Part shown: positions 36,980-43,796 of the stretch, in pieces | How the letters are laid out: each line of letters begins with the position of its first letter | Position numbering within the stretch: the first letter of the stretch is position 1 | DNA from: Sphingobium nicotianae | GTDB lineage: Bacteria; Pseudomonadota; Alphaproteobacteria; Sphingomonadales; Sphingomonadaceae | Length of the DNA: 64,000 nucleotides | Direction of reading: 5' to 3' | NCBI RefSeq assembly: GCF_018603885.1 | Contig: NZ_JAHGAW010000008.1 | Location: forward strand, 62,001 to 126,000 | Program-made: the position numbers and the translations under genes | Notes under the pieces: model-generated | The model's input: only the letters and a program-made list of their open reading frames with translations | Told to the model about the DNA's origin: nothing | The model's database searches: none

Positions 36980-37288
36980 ATGATCGATGAAGCCAGCAAG
37001 GGACCACCCGAGGTCGACGATCCCGATCCCGACGAGGAGAATTCGGAGCAGGACGAGAGCGGCACGCAGGCGCAGGACGTCGCGACCGATGCGCTGCGCA
37101 ATCCCTATCGCGGTGGCAACGGCGAGACCGAGCATGGCGGCCGGCCGGACCCTTATGCGCTCACGCCGGACGATGAACAGGACGTGGTCGACCACATGAA
37201 CGACATGGAGCGCAGCGGCCGGATCGACATGGGGGCTTTCGAGGGGGAGGACAATATGGACGACGAGGACGGCTCGATCCCGGATTGA
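36980..37288 (+). CDS. Acidic hypothetical protein
   Basis: A 102-residue, strongly acidic and probably disordered protein (many Asp and Glu, no hydrophobic core). The middle has NPYRGGNGETEHGG and the C-terminal half has LTPDDEQDVVDHMNDM, which may be a short helix. I do not recognise a family. It follows the entericidin closely (10 bases), so it is probably co-expressed and stress-linked. Confidence 0.65.
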   Translation: MIDEASKGPPEVDDPDPDEENSEQDESGTQAQDVATDALRNPYRGGNGETEHGGRPDPYALTPDDEQDVVDHMNDMERSGRIDMGAFEGEDNMDDEDGSIPD

Positions 37289-37292
37289 GCCG

Positions 37293-37985
37293 TCACCGTG
37301 TCGTCCCACCCCCTCCGCTGGCGAGGGGAGAGGCTGCGGCCGACCTGGTCGCGGCGGTGGGCAGCATCGGGAGCGGCGGAGCCAGCGCGGCGCGGGCGAG
37401 CTTGCCGTCGGGATCGGGCAGGCCTGCCGCCTTGTTCAGCTCCCAGAGCATGAAGGTCGCCTTGTCATTGAAGGCATTGGCGTCGCCGGCCTCCGCATCG
37501 GCCAGGATCGTTTTGGACTTGGCGCAGAAGGCGTCACGGGTCAGCGTGCCGGCATAGCTGTTATAGACCTTGGTCATATGGTCGTCGTAGGCGTCCTGCC
37601 ACTTCTTGCCGCCACGCGCCTGGAAGTGGTTCACCTCGAGTTGCGCTGCCTGCGAGAGCAAGGGCTTGTGCATGGTCAGCACATGATTGTAGCTCGCCAC
37701 CAGCGCTCTGTTATCAGGCCCCTGGCACATCAGCACCGCCACATTGAGGCCAGAGCGCAGGTGCCACAGATCCTCGCCCTTGCTCTGATTGATGAGCTCG
37801 GGCGGCGGCGGGGGCGGCGGCTCCAGCGGCTTGTTTTCCGGGATCGGCGCTGGAATGTTCACGATCGGCGCCGCGACCTGCTTGTTGGGGCCGCAGCCGG
37901 CCAGCGCGGCGAGCAGCGGCAGGGCCAGAAGCGGAACGGCTGGCGCCACCAGGCTCGACGCCTTGGGTATGCGCAAGGCCATCAT
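37293..37985 (-). CDS. Hypothetical lipoprotein
   Basis: A 230-residue exported protein with lipobox LAALAGC after ALPLLAL..., then a proline run and a helical domain (about 60-200: DLWHLRSGLNVAVLMCQGPDNRALVASYN, WQDAYDDHMTKVYNSYAG). It probably sits in the periplasm attached to a membrane. Start at 37985 fits GGGAGAACG upstream; ATG 37982 is equally good. The last residues (SPLASGGGGTTR) are encoded by a palindromic repeat at 37305-37333. Function unknown. Its stop is 4 bases from that of the acidic gene on the other strand. Confidence 0.72.
   Translation of the reverse strand: MMALRIPKASSLVAPAVPLLALPLLAALAGCGPNKQVAAPIVNIPAPIPENKPLEPPPPPPPELINQSKGEDLWHLRSGLNVAVLMCQGPDNRALVASYNHVLTMHKPLLSQAAQLEVNHFQARGGKKWQDAYDDHMTKVYNSYAGTLTRDAFCAKSKTILADAEAGDANAFNDKATFMLWELNKAAGLPDPDGKLARAALAPPLPMLPTAATRSAAASPLASGGGGTTR
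37305..37333. repeat. Family-1-like palindrome inside the 3' end of a gene
   Basis: CCACCCCCTCCGCTGGCGAG followed by GGGAGAGGC resembles half of the family-1 unit and encodes the end of the lipoprotein. Confidence 0.5.
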
Positions 37986-38324
37986 CGTTCTCCCAATCAT
38001 ATTCGGCGCCCACCGGCGCCCGTCAACTCTGCCCCTGTGCGCGGCGTTATCATCCCACGGGAGTCGCTTGGCAAGAGTCCGCCGGACTCGCTTCATCGCG
38101 TTGGCGATCTGGCGTGGCGCAAATGTTACGCAGGTACGTAATTTTCTTCCGAAGTTCACAAAGGTCACGGGAGGAACAATTTTATTTTCGGGTTTTCCAC
38201 ACGGGGCGTCCGGTGAAGGGATGAAAAGGGCTCGAAGATACATGAGCAGAGCATAGCATCGTCCGCCCCCTGTAGGACAGGGTCTTCGATCGAACAGCCG
38301 TCTCGGCTGTCCTGCCCAGCCGGC
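37986..38324. other. Gene-free stretch upstream of the lipoprotein gene
   Basis: About 340 bases that must hold the lipoprotein promoter. In-frame upstream codons continue for 80 residues but look non-coding (MYLRALFIPS...), and I see no other coding signal. A run of lower GC near 38130-38200 (AATTTTCTTCCG, AATTTTATTTTC) is the likely promoter area. Confidence 0.4.
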
Positions 38325-38477
38325 TCACGCCTGGCGGGCTTTAGCCTTTGTCGCCCGAAGCCGATCATATTCCCGTTGAAGCAGGATGTTCAGTATCTGC
38401 TTTTCATAAGGGTCTGTTTCCGTCGCAAGCCGTTTTTCGAACTTCGCGATATTCTGCTCGTGAGCCCAGTCATCCAC
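38325..38477 (-). CDS. Small conserved-type hypothetical protein (50 residues)
   Basis: Starting at GTG 38477, with GGAGG 6 bases before it, the frame gives VDDWAHEQNIAKFEKRLA... and ends ...RLRATKAKARQA. It is a charged helical hairpin protein resembling short alphaproteobacterial proteins of the NIA.FEK.LA type. The ribosome site is strong. A stem-loop lies 20 bases upstream. No known function. Confidence 0.6.
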   Translation of the reverse strand: MDDWAHEQNIAKFEKRLATETDPYEKQILNILLQREYDRLRATKAKARQA

Positions 38478-38497
38478 GTTACCCTCCTACCCGAGAG

Positions 38498-38520
38498 CGA
38501 CTCGGTTCGGCACCGAGTCG
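38498..38520. other. Perfect stem-loop upstream of the small gene
   Basis: CGACTCGGT-TCGGC-ACCGAGTCG is a perfect 9-bp stem with a 5-base loop, directly before the ribosome site of the 50-residue gene at 38477. It could be a regulator site, an mRNA 5' stabiliser or a leader hairpin. Confidence 0.5.
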
Positions 38521-38673
38521 ATGGCGGAGCCAACTTATTTTAAATTGTGGATAATTGCATCGCTCAGTCAGTAATATCATGATTTCACGTGCAAAAACGT
38601 GGCGCAACCATAGCCGTGGCTCAGGCCGTGACCTGATCCCTGTCTGGGGACAGTCGTCTTGCCGCACGCTGCC

Positions 38674-38826
38674 TCAGGCGTGGGCCTGTTCGTGCGCGGC
38701 GATCATCTGTTGCAGGACGACGATGCGCGCGCGCTCATTGACCCAGTCCTGCGACGGTCGGGCCTGAATCTGATCGAGCAGCGCGCGCAGCTCCTTCCTG
38801 CGGTCTTCGATGGTGACGGGCTCCAT
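38674..38826 (-). CDS. Small conserved-type hypothetical protein (50 residues)
   Basis: A 50-residue protein, MEPVTIEDRRKELRALLDQI..., ending ...VLQQMIAAHEQAHA. It is a two-helix charged protein like other short alphaproteobacterial ORFs. ATG 38826 follows AGGAGGACCGCC, a very good ribosome site. A GGAAC-N17-CGTC promoter-like pair lies about 40 bases upstream, so it may be in the general stress response. Confidence 0.62.
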   Translation of the reverse strand: MEPVTIEDRRKELRALLDQIQARPSQDWVNERARIVVLQQMIAAHEQAHA

Positions 38827-38865
38827 GGCGGTCCTCCTGATGTGAAGTGATCCCGGCGCGATCAA

Positions 38866-38891
38866 GACGCATGACCGGGCGAACCGGTTCC
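38866..38891 (-). promoter_or_regulatory. Possible EcfG-type promoter (imperfect)
   Basis: On the minus strand GGAAC (38891-38887) is followed after 17 bases by CGTC (38869-38866), one mismatch from the CGTT -10 of EcfG promoters. It would serve the small gene at 38826. Confidence 0.35.
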
Positions 38892-38973
38892 GATTGAAAG
38901 CCGCGGGCCTTTGTGGAAAATATCGCACACATCACCAAAGGGCCGCGAAACCGGCCACGAAAAAGGAATGCCA

Positions 38974-39108
38974 ATGAAGGGTTCGCTCCTGCTCGCCACG
39001 CTGATCAGCGCGGCGCTCGCGCTCTCCGCCTGCGCCACGGTCAAGGGCGTCGGCAAGGACATCCAGTCGGTCGGCCAAGCCGGATCGGACGCGATCCACA
39101 AGAAATAG
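38974..39108 (+). CDS. Entericidin A/B family lipoprotein, copy 2
   Basis: A 44-residue lipoprotein, MKGSLLLATLIS..., with lipobox LSAC and the same body CATVKGVGKDIQSVGQAG as copy 1, 2.1 kb away. ATG 38974 is chosen because AAGGA lies 6 bases before it; ATG 38968 is too close to that site. It ends in ...DAIHKK. A two-way terminator follows. Two near-identical small lipoproteins suggest a dosage or timing split. Confidence 0.88.
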   Translation: MKGSLLLATLISAALALSACATVKGVGKDIQSVGQAGSDAIHKK

Positions 39109-39130
39109 GCCCGCGCCGCGATTCAGGAAA

Positions 39131-39158
39131 AAGGCGCGGAGCCGAAGCGCCGCGCCTT
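39131..39158. terminator. Two-way terminator between entericidin 2 and the glycine-zipper gene
   Basis: AAGGCGCGG and CCGCGCCTT form a 9-bp stem around a 10-base loop, with A/T-rich flanks on both sides, between two convergent genes. Confidence 0.65.
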
Positions 39159-39183
39159 CTATATTCTTCCGGTCGTCAGGGCC

Positions 39184-39753
39184 TCAGCGGCACTGAACGC
39201 TGCCCCGGTCGATCGACTGGCCGAGCGCCGCGCCAGCACCGGCGCCAAGGACGGTGCCCAGGACCGACGAGCGGCCGCGATCGATCGAGTTGCCGATCAC
39301 GCCGCCGAGCACAGCGCCGACGATGAGGCCGGTCGTGCCGTCGCTGCGGCGGCAATAGTAACGATCGTCATCGCCGCGATAGATGCGCGTCTCCCGCGTT
39401 ACGATGATCGGGCGATAGCCGTACCTGTTGTAAGGGCGATAATAGCGGTTGGCATAATAGCCGCCGCGATAGCGCGGATCCGGGCGATTATAATCATAGT
39501 TATAGACGATGACCGGGCCACGGCGGTGATCATCACGCCAGTCGCGACGGTCGTCCCGGCGATCATCGCGCCAGTCGCGCCGATCATCCCGGCGGTCGCG
39601 CCGGTCATCGCGCCAGTCGCGGCGATCGTCGTCATGCTTCCTCCAGCCACGCCCCTCGGGCGGATCGGCGAAAGCGGGCGTCGCGGCAATGCCGCCGAGC
39701 GCGGTCGCGCCCAGCGCGAAAGCGGTGATTGCCTTGTTCAGACCCTTGAACAT
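39184..39753 (-). CDS. Glycine-zipper 2TM outer-membrane-type protein with Arg/Asp repeats
   Basis: A 189-residue exported protein: signal peptide to ATPAFA, then repeats of the type RRDWRDDRRD (residues about 42-78), a Tyr/Arg-rich middle (YYANRYYRPYNRYGYRP) and a C-terminal glycine zipper (GLIVGAVLGGVIGNSI, VLGTVLGAGAGAALG). Glycine-zipper proteins sit in the envelope; the mixed-charge repeats may bind nucleic acid or other polymers. Start at 39753 fits GGAG 8 bases upstream. Function unknown. Confidence 0.75.
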   Translation of the reverse strand: MFKGLNKAITAFALGATALGGIAATPAFADPPEGRGWRKHDDDRRDWRDDRRDRRDDRRDWRDDRRDDRRDWRDDHRRGPVIVYNYDYNRPDPRYRGGYYANRYYRPYNRYGYRPIIVTRETRIYRGDDDRYYCRRSDGTTGLIVGAVLGGVIGNSIDRGRSSVLGTVLGAGAGAALGQSIDRGSVQCR

Positions 39754-39793
39754 CTGTCTCACTCCATATGGTTCTGCACGTTCACTGCAGGAG

Positions 39794-39819
39794 GGAACGG
39801 GTGTATCATAGAGCGGGTT
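39794..39819 (+). promoter_or_regulatory. Possible EcfG-type promoter
   Basis: GGAAC (39794) and GGTT (39816) are 17 bases apart, close to GGAAC-N17-CGTT. It points to the acidic gene at 39968 and would leave a leader of about 140 bases. Confidence 0.4.
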
Positions 39820-39967
39820 GCATGAACCGGGAACTACGCGGCGTTCATGTCCGGGACAGGGGATTGACCCGTGTCAATGCGGCCGAGCAGGACGTGTTTA
39901 CAGGGCGGGCGGGCGGCAACTCCAATGACGCCCCAGTGTTATGATGATGAAAATGGAGGAGCGCAGC

Positions 39968-40249
39968 ATGACGCAGCAGGACAGGGACGAGCAGGAGGCG
40001 CTTGCACGGCGCTATCGGGAGGCTGCGGCAGGCGACGCGTGGCACGAGCGCGCGAGCGACGATTCGGCGGAGAGCGAGGATGACCCGACTCTCGCGGTGA
40101 CGCCTGAAGTGCCGGACGTGCCGCTGACCGACGTGGCCCATCCGGACCCGGCCGACGGCGAGGATCATGACGCGCCGCCGAGCGAGAAGGGGCCTTATTA
40201 TGACAAGCTGATGCGGGGGCTGGAACCGGGGGAGACGACGGGGGAGTGA
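39968..40249 (+). CDS. Acidic hypothetical protein
   Basis: A 93-residue, charge-rich protein, MTQQDRDEQEALARRYREAA..., with a disordered acidic middle (DDSAESEDDP) and a C-terminal PPSEKGPYYDKLMRGLEPG. GGAGGA lies 6 bases before ATG 39968, which outranks the upstream in-frame ATGs. I do not recognise a family; it resembles the acidic protein at 36980 in composition only. An EcfG-like promoter lies upstream. Confidence 0.6.
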   Translation: MTQQDRDEQEALARRYREAAAGDAWHERASDDSAESEDDPTLAVTPEVPDVPLTDVAHPDPADGEDHDAPPSEKGPYYDKLMRGLEPGETTGE

Positions 40250-40254
40250 CGGGA

Positions 40255-40729
40255 TCGTCCAGTACTGTCCGCGCGCAACGGAAATATCCCCACATATGTG
40301 AATGGGGTGATTTTTAACTTCGGTCGGGCAGACAGTTTCCTGCCTGTCCTTCCGAAAATGTCAGACTGAATTGAGGTGTGCGAGTAGTAGATGGAAGGAT
40401 GCTTTCAGATCTTTCAGAGCAGCAAATTCCGAAGAAAATGCTCGTTCTGATCGAAAGAACACACCATCTTTATCCTCGATTTCCCAAATCCAATCGCCAT
40501 TCCGGTTTTGAACAAAACGATGCTCTAGCATGGTTCAATACCTCAAATGGCGTTTATATCTACCCGATTAGATCCTTGATCATGATTAGTTATGTGACAT
40601 GAATGGGTCTGAACCAACGTTCGCCACCATCCAGAGGTCAAGGAGCCTCTCAAGTCGTGTCGCTTCGGGCTTTCTGGGATGCGCTAGTCCCGATTTATAG
40701 CATCAATTCTCCCCAATCGTGCCTCAGAA
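40255..40729. other. Low-GC stretch without a convincing gene
   Basis: About 475 bases of clearly lower GC than the rest of the window. It holds a stem (CCCCA...TGGGG around the palindrome CACATATGTG) followed by TGATTTTT near 40290-40315, which looks like a terminator for the acidic gene. A 74-codon GTG-started frame at 40378-40602 has no ribosome site and no recognisable motif. It may be a remnant of transferred DNA or the nrdB downstream region. Confidence 0.4.
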
Positions 40730-41791
40730 TTACTCCGCCGCGATCCCCGCCTGCTTGAACATATCATCCCCGCCGCCGCTCGGATCATCGTCGCCGGGGG
40801 TGTCGTTCGCCTTGCTGCGCTTGCGGCGGTCGAAGCTTTCCCAGACGTCGTTCCACTGGCCGCGGGTCGCGCCCTTGGAATATTCGGTGGCGCGGGTCTC
40901 GAAGAAGTTGGCATGCTCGACGCCGTTGAGCAGCGGGGCGAGCCAGGGGAGCGGGTGATCCTCGATCATATAGACGGGCTTGAGGCCGAGCTGGCCGAGG
41001 CGCCAGTCCGCGATGTAGCGGATGTAGCGCTTGATCTCGCTGGCGGTCATGCCGGCGACGGGACCGGCCTCGAAGGCGAGGTCGATGAAGGCATCCTCGA
41101 GCCGCACGGTCTTCTGGCAGCAGTCGATAATGTCTTCTTTCACCGCCTTGGTGAGACAACCGCGCTCCTTCACGAACTCGTGGAAGAGGCGCACGATGCC
41201 CTCGCAATGCAGCGTCTCGTCGCGCACCGACCAGGTAACGATCTGGCCCATGCCCTTCATCTTGTTGAAACGCGGGAAGTTCATCAGCATGGCGAAGCTG
41301 GCGAAGAGCTGCATGCCCTCGGTAAAGCCGCCGAACATGGCGAGGGTGCGGGCGATGTCCTCGTCGCTGTCCACGCCGAACTGCTGCATATAGTCATGCT
41401 TGGCGCGCATCTCCTCATATTCGAGGAACATCGAATATTCGCTCTCGGGCATGCCGATCGTGTCGAGCAGGTGCGAATAGGCCGCGATGTGGATCGTCTC
41501 CATGTTGCTGAACGCGGTCAGCATCATCTTGATCTCGGTCGGCTTGAACACGCGGCCATATTTGTCGTGGTAGCAATCCTGCACCTCGACGTCCGCCTGG
41601 GTGAAGAAGCGGAAGATCTGGGTCAGGAGGTTGCGCTCATGCTCGCTCAGCTTTTGCGCCCAGTCGCGGCAATCCTCGCCCAGGGGGACTTCCTCGGGCA
41701 TCCAGTGCACCTGCTGCTGGCGCTTCCAGAAGTCATAGGCCCAGGGATATTCGAAGGGCTTGTAGACCTTGGAGGCTTGAAGAAGAGACAT
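40730..41791 (-). CDS. nrdB: Ribonucleotide-diphosphate reductase subunit beta (class Ia)
   Basis: A 353-residue beta subunit, the radical-bearing partner of NrdA in making deoxyribonucleotides. The di-iron and radical motif METIHIAAYSHLL keeps the E-x2-H-x3-Y spacing of class Ia enzymes, so the radical tyrosine is present; RDETLHCEG gives further iron ligands. The C-terminus, used to dock NrdA, is acidic (DDDPSGGGDDMFKQAG). Start at 41791 has GGAG 8 bases upstream. No nrdA lies next to it in either direction within the window. Confidence 0.95.
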   Translation of the reverse strand: MSLLQASKVYKPFEYPWAYDFWKRQQQVHWMPEEVPLGEDCRDWAQKLSEHERNLLTQIFRFFTQADVEVQDCYHDKYGRVFKPTEIKMMLTAFSNMETIHIAAYSHLLDTIGMPESEYSMFLEYEEMRAKHDYMQQFGVDSDEDIARTLAMFGGFTEGMQLFASFAMLMNFPRFNKMKGMGQIVTWSVRDETLHCEGIVRLFHEFVKERGCLTKAVKEDIIDCCQKTVRLEDAFIDLAFEAGPVAGMTASEIKRYIRYIADWRLGQLGLKPVYMIEDHPLPWLAPLLNGVEHANFFETRATEYSKGATRGQWNDVWESFDRRKRSKANDTPGDDDPSGGGDDMFKQAGIAAE

Positions 41792-41942
41792 TTTAGGCGG
41801 CTCCGGAACTAAGCATGAACATAGCAATATGAAGCGTCATGCTACGCGCATTCACCACAAAGTCTAGCGCGTTAAGGCGTCGTCCACAGGTAAATTTGGG
41901 GCTTTCGGGCTTGACTTTCAAGCATGCGCGCCGGGCCGCGGA

Positions 41943-42128
41943 TCAGCCCCCGACGCGGTGCAGGCCCCAGGCGTAGAGCGCAAGAATGACCGACAGGGCG
42001 AGGGCCATCGTGCCGGCGATGCGCTGGATATAGATGCCCTGCTCGCTGAGCGCCGGGCGGGCGAGGATGATGCCGCCGCAAATGGCTGCGGCGGCCGCGA
42101 CGAGGGCCATGACGAGGGCGGGGGTCAT
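41943..42128 (-). CDS. Small two-helix membrane protein
   Basis: A 61-residue protein with two hydrophobic helices: PALVMALVAAAAAICGGIILA (split at residues about 2-23) and AGTMALALSVILALYAWGL (about 38-56), joined by a short charged loop. No family recognised. It is 151 bases upstream of nrdB on the same strand and may be co-transcribed, though a 5-bp palindrome CTTGA-CTT-TCAAG lies between. Confidence 0.6.
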   Translation of the reverse strand: MTPALVMALVAAAAAICGGIILARPALSEQGIYIQRIAGTMALALSVILALYAWGLHRVGG

Positions 42129-42276
42129 GCGGCGAACGATAGGCGCGCGAGAGGATGGGCGCAATGCGGGTGAAGGCGAATGACCACGCGGGAACGAAGG
42201 AAACAGGTGCGTGTCCTCCGCGGCGAGCGGTGCATGTGCGCCGCGCCACGGCTCGTCGTGTTTGGCGCGGCGGGGC

Positions 42277-42302
42277 GGAACGGATGGCGGGAGCGGTCCG
42301 TT
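42277..42302 (+). promoter_or_regulatory. EcfG (general stress response) promoter
   Basis: GGAAC at 42277-42281 and CGTT at 42299-42302 are exactly 17 bases apart, matching the sigma-EcfG consensus of alphaproteobacteria. The predicted start gives a leader of about 40 bases before the DUF2171 gene. Confidence 0.72.
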
Positions 42303-42348
42303 GTCCGGGCATCACACCCAGTCCTCAGCTACCCAAAGGAGAGACACG

Positions 42349-42726
42349 ATGTTCGAGAAATGGCGGATCAAGGAACATATGGAAGTCACCGATGCAGCCG
42401 GGCGCCATGTCGGCACCATCGACAGCGTCGACGGCGACACGATCAAGCTCACGCGCAGCGATTCCACGGACGGGCAGCATCATCTGCTGGACTTCGATGC
42501 GGTCGATAAGATCGAGGATAATCGCGTCTATCTGAAGAGCGGAACGCCGCTGCCTCAGGGCTTCGAGGCGACCGATACGCGCCCCGAGCAGTTCGAGCAG
42601 GCGACCGGCCGCGTGACCGATACGGAGATCGCCGGCGCGGAGAGCAATATCGATCCCGGTGGGGATGCGCCGCTGTTCGGCACGAGTGGCCATGGCACGG
42701 GCATGGGCGGTTCGGGCACAAGCTGA
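42349..42726 (+). CDS. DUF2171 domain-containing protein
   Basis: A 125-residue protein. The first 65 residues (WRIKEHMEVTDAAGRHVGTIDSVDGDTIKLTR, then HHLLDFDAVDKIEDNRVYL) match DUF2171, a small beta-barrel PRC-like domain. The C-terminal part is polar and glycine-rich (GTSGHGTGMGGSGTS). AAAGGAGAGA precedes the ATG. Relatives are often stress-induced; the perfect EcfG promoter just upstream supports that here. Confidence 0.85.
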   Translation: MFEKWRIKEHMEVTDAAGRHVGTIDSVDGDTIKLTRSDSTDGQHHLLDFDAVDKIEDNRVYLKSGTPLPQGFEATDTRPEQFEQATGRVTDTEIAGAESNIDPGGDAPLFGTSGHGTGMGGSGTS

Positions 42727-42795
42727 CGTGGCTTTTCCGGCGCCCTGATCGGCGCCGGACCGACACGCCCCGGCGCGGTAATCCGGCCCCGGCTC

Positions 42796-42823
42796 TTGTC
42801 GGCGTCGCGCGCGCTCTTATCTA
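42796..42823 (+). promoter_or_regulatory. Sigma-70-type promoter for the small RNA candidate
   Basis: TTGTCG (42796-42801) and TATCTA (42818-42823) are 16 bases apart in a gap with no coding sense. The expected start point is near 42830. Confidence 0.45.
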
Positions 42824-42828
42824 TAGGC

Positions 42829-42951
42829 CACAAGGTCAGAGAAAATGCTGCACGCATAAAGGGGGACAGGTCGCCGGCGGCGACCTCCCACACGCCGACC
42901 GGTCGCCTGAAGGGTCCGGTCTCCCATCCCCCCGGGAGGCCGGGCTTTCTC
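42829..42951 (+). ncRNA. Candidate trans-acting small RNA
   Basis: About 123 bases between a promoter-like pair and a terminator. The terminator is a 10-bp stem (CCGGTCTCCC / GGGAGGCCGG, 42916-42943) followed by GCTTTCTC. Upstream, GGTCGCC (42869) can pair with GGCGACC (42879), and GGCGACC can instead pair with GGTCGCC at 42901, so two hairpins exclude each other. The second form puts UCCCACAC in a loop, next to a CCUCCC run that is complementary to ribosome-binding sites. This is like the anti-Shine-Dalgarno small RNAs of alphaproteobacteria, such as SuhB. No protein gene fits the region. Confidence 0.5.
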
Positions 42952-43138
42952 ATATCCGGCCCAATGGGCGCGCGACTCGACCGTCTCATTTGTCCGCCCG
43001 CCGACCTGGTGATGTCCTCCGACGCCTGCCTGCGGAGCAACCACACCTGGCTCGGCATGATCGGTATGGATTCTGCGCGCAACTGTATGGCTGCGGAGCA
43101 TTTTTGAAGGGAAATAGCGGGTTGCGGCCGCTTCCCGT

Positions 43139-43168
43139 TTGACAAGCCAATTCCTTCACGTGTTTACT
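43139..43168 (+). promoter_or_regulatory. Sigma-70-type promoter of the cupin-amidohydrolase unit
   Basis: TTGACA (43139-43144) and TTTACT (43163-43168) are 18 bases apart, 46 bases before the cupin start. Confidence 0.5.
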
Positions 43169-43213
43169 TTCTCCGATCGCGCCGGCGAGCGCGACGAGGA
43201 GGACAGGACCGTC

Positions 43214-43786
43214 ATGGCGCAGAGCAGCGAGCAATATCCCAATCTGCGCCGCGTCATCACCGGCCATGACGAGCAGGGCCGCTCGGTCGCGATGATCGAC
43301 GGGCCGTGCAACTTCCTTGGCGCCGGCACGGACGGCTGGCGCTTCCAGGACATCTGGTCGCACCGCATCCTGCCAGCGCCGATCGACCCGACCGAGGCCG
43401 ATCCAACCGCGAACCCGCTCGACACGGGCGTCGTCGAGCATGGCCTGTTCGTGCGCATCTCGGACGTGCCGCCGACCAGGCCGGGCGAGAAGCCCTATAT
43501 GCACCGCACCAACAGCGTCGATTATCTGCACGTGCTGGAGGGTGAGATCACCATGCTGCTGAGCGACGGGGTCGAGCCGGTGATCCTGCGCAAGGGCGAT
43601 ACCATTCTGCAGCGTGCCACGGACCATGCCTGGGTCAACCATACCGACAAGCATTGCCGGCTCTTCATCGTCATGATTGCGGGCCGCGCGACGCAGGCGC
43701 TGGAGAATCTGATCGGCCCCGTGCCGCTCTGGGACCCGGCCGGGCGCGCCCGCGCCCAGGACGACCAGGCCAAATCAGACGACTAG
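43214..43786 (+). CDS. Cupin domain-containing protein
   Basis: A 190-residue protein with one cupin fold near residues 90-155: PYMHRTNSVDYLHVLEGEITMLL, then LRKGDTILQRATDHAWVNHTDK. Only part of the usual metal set is kept (one His in the first motif, Glu in EGE, His in the second). The N-terminal RRVITGHDEQGRSV is nearly the same in the cupin at 55971. Start at 43214 is preceded by GAGGAGGACAGGACC. It is followed 10 bases later by an amidohydrolase. It may be a lyase, isomerase or dioxygenase in a catabolic path. Confidence 0.85.
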   Translation: MAQSSEQYPNLRRVITGHDEQGRSVAMIDGPCNFLGAGTDGWRFQDIWSHRILPAPIDPTEADPTANPLDTGVVEHGLFVRISDVPPTRPGEKPYMHRTNSVDYLHVLEGEITMLLSDGVEPVILRKGDTILQRATDHAWVNHTDKHCRLFIVMIAGRATQALENLIGPVPLWDPAGRARAQDDQAKSDD

Positions 43787-43796
43787 GAGAGACGCC

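Noticed and set aside
38165-38368. 67-codon minus-strand frame
   Set aside because: No ribosome site, unlikely composition, and it overlaps the better 50-residue gene at 38325-38477.
39530-39640. Short repeated units resembling a CRISPR-like array
   Set aside because: The repeats are in-frame codons for RRDWRDD-type residues of the glycine-zipper protein, with no spacers and no cas genes.
40378-40602. 74-codon frame in the low-GC island
   Set aside because: GTG start without ribosome site and no recognisable motif; kept only as part of the island description.
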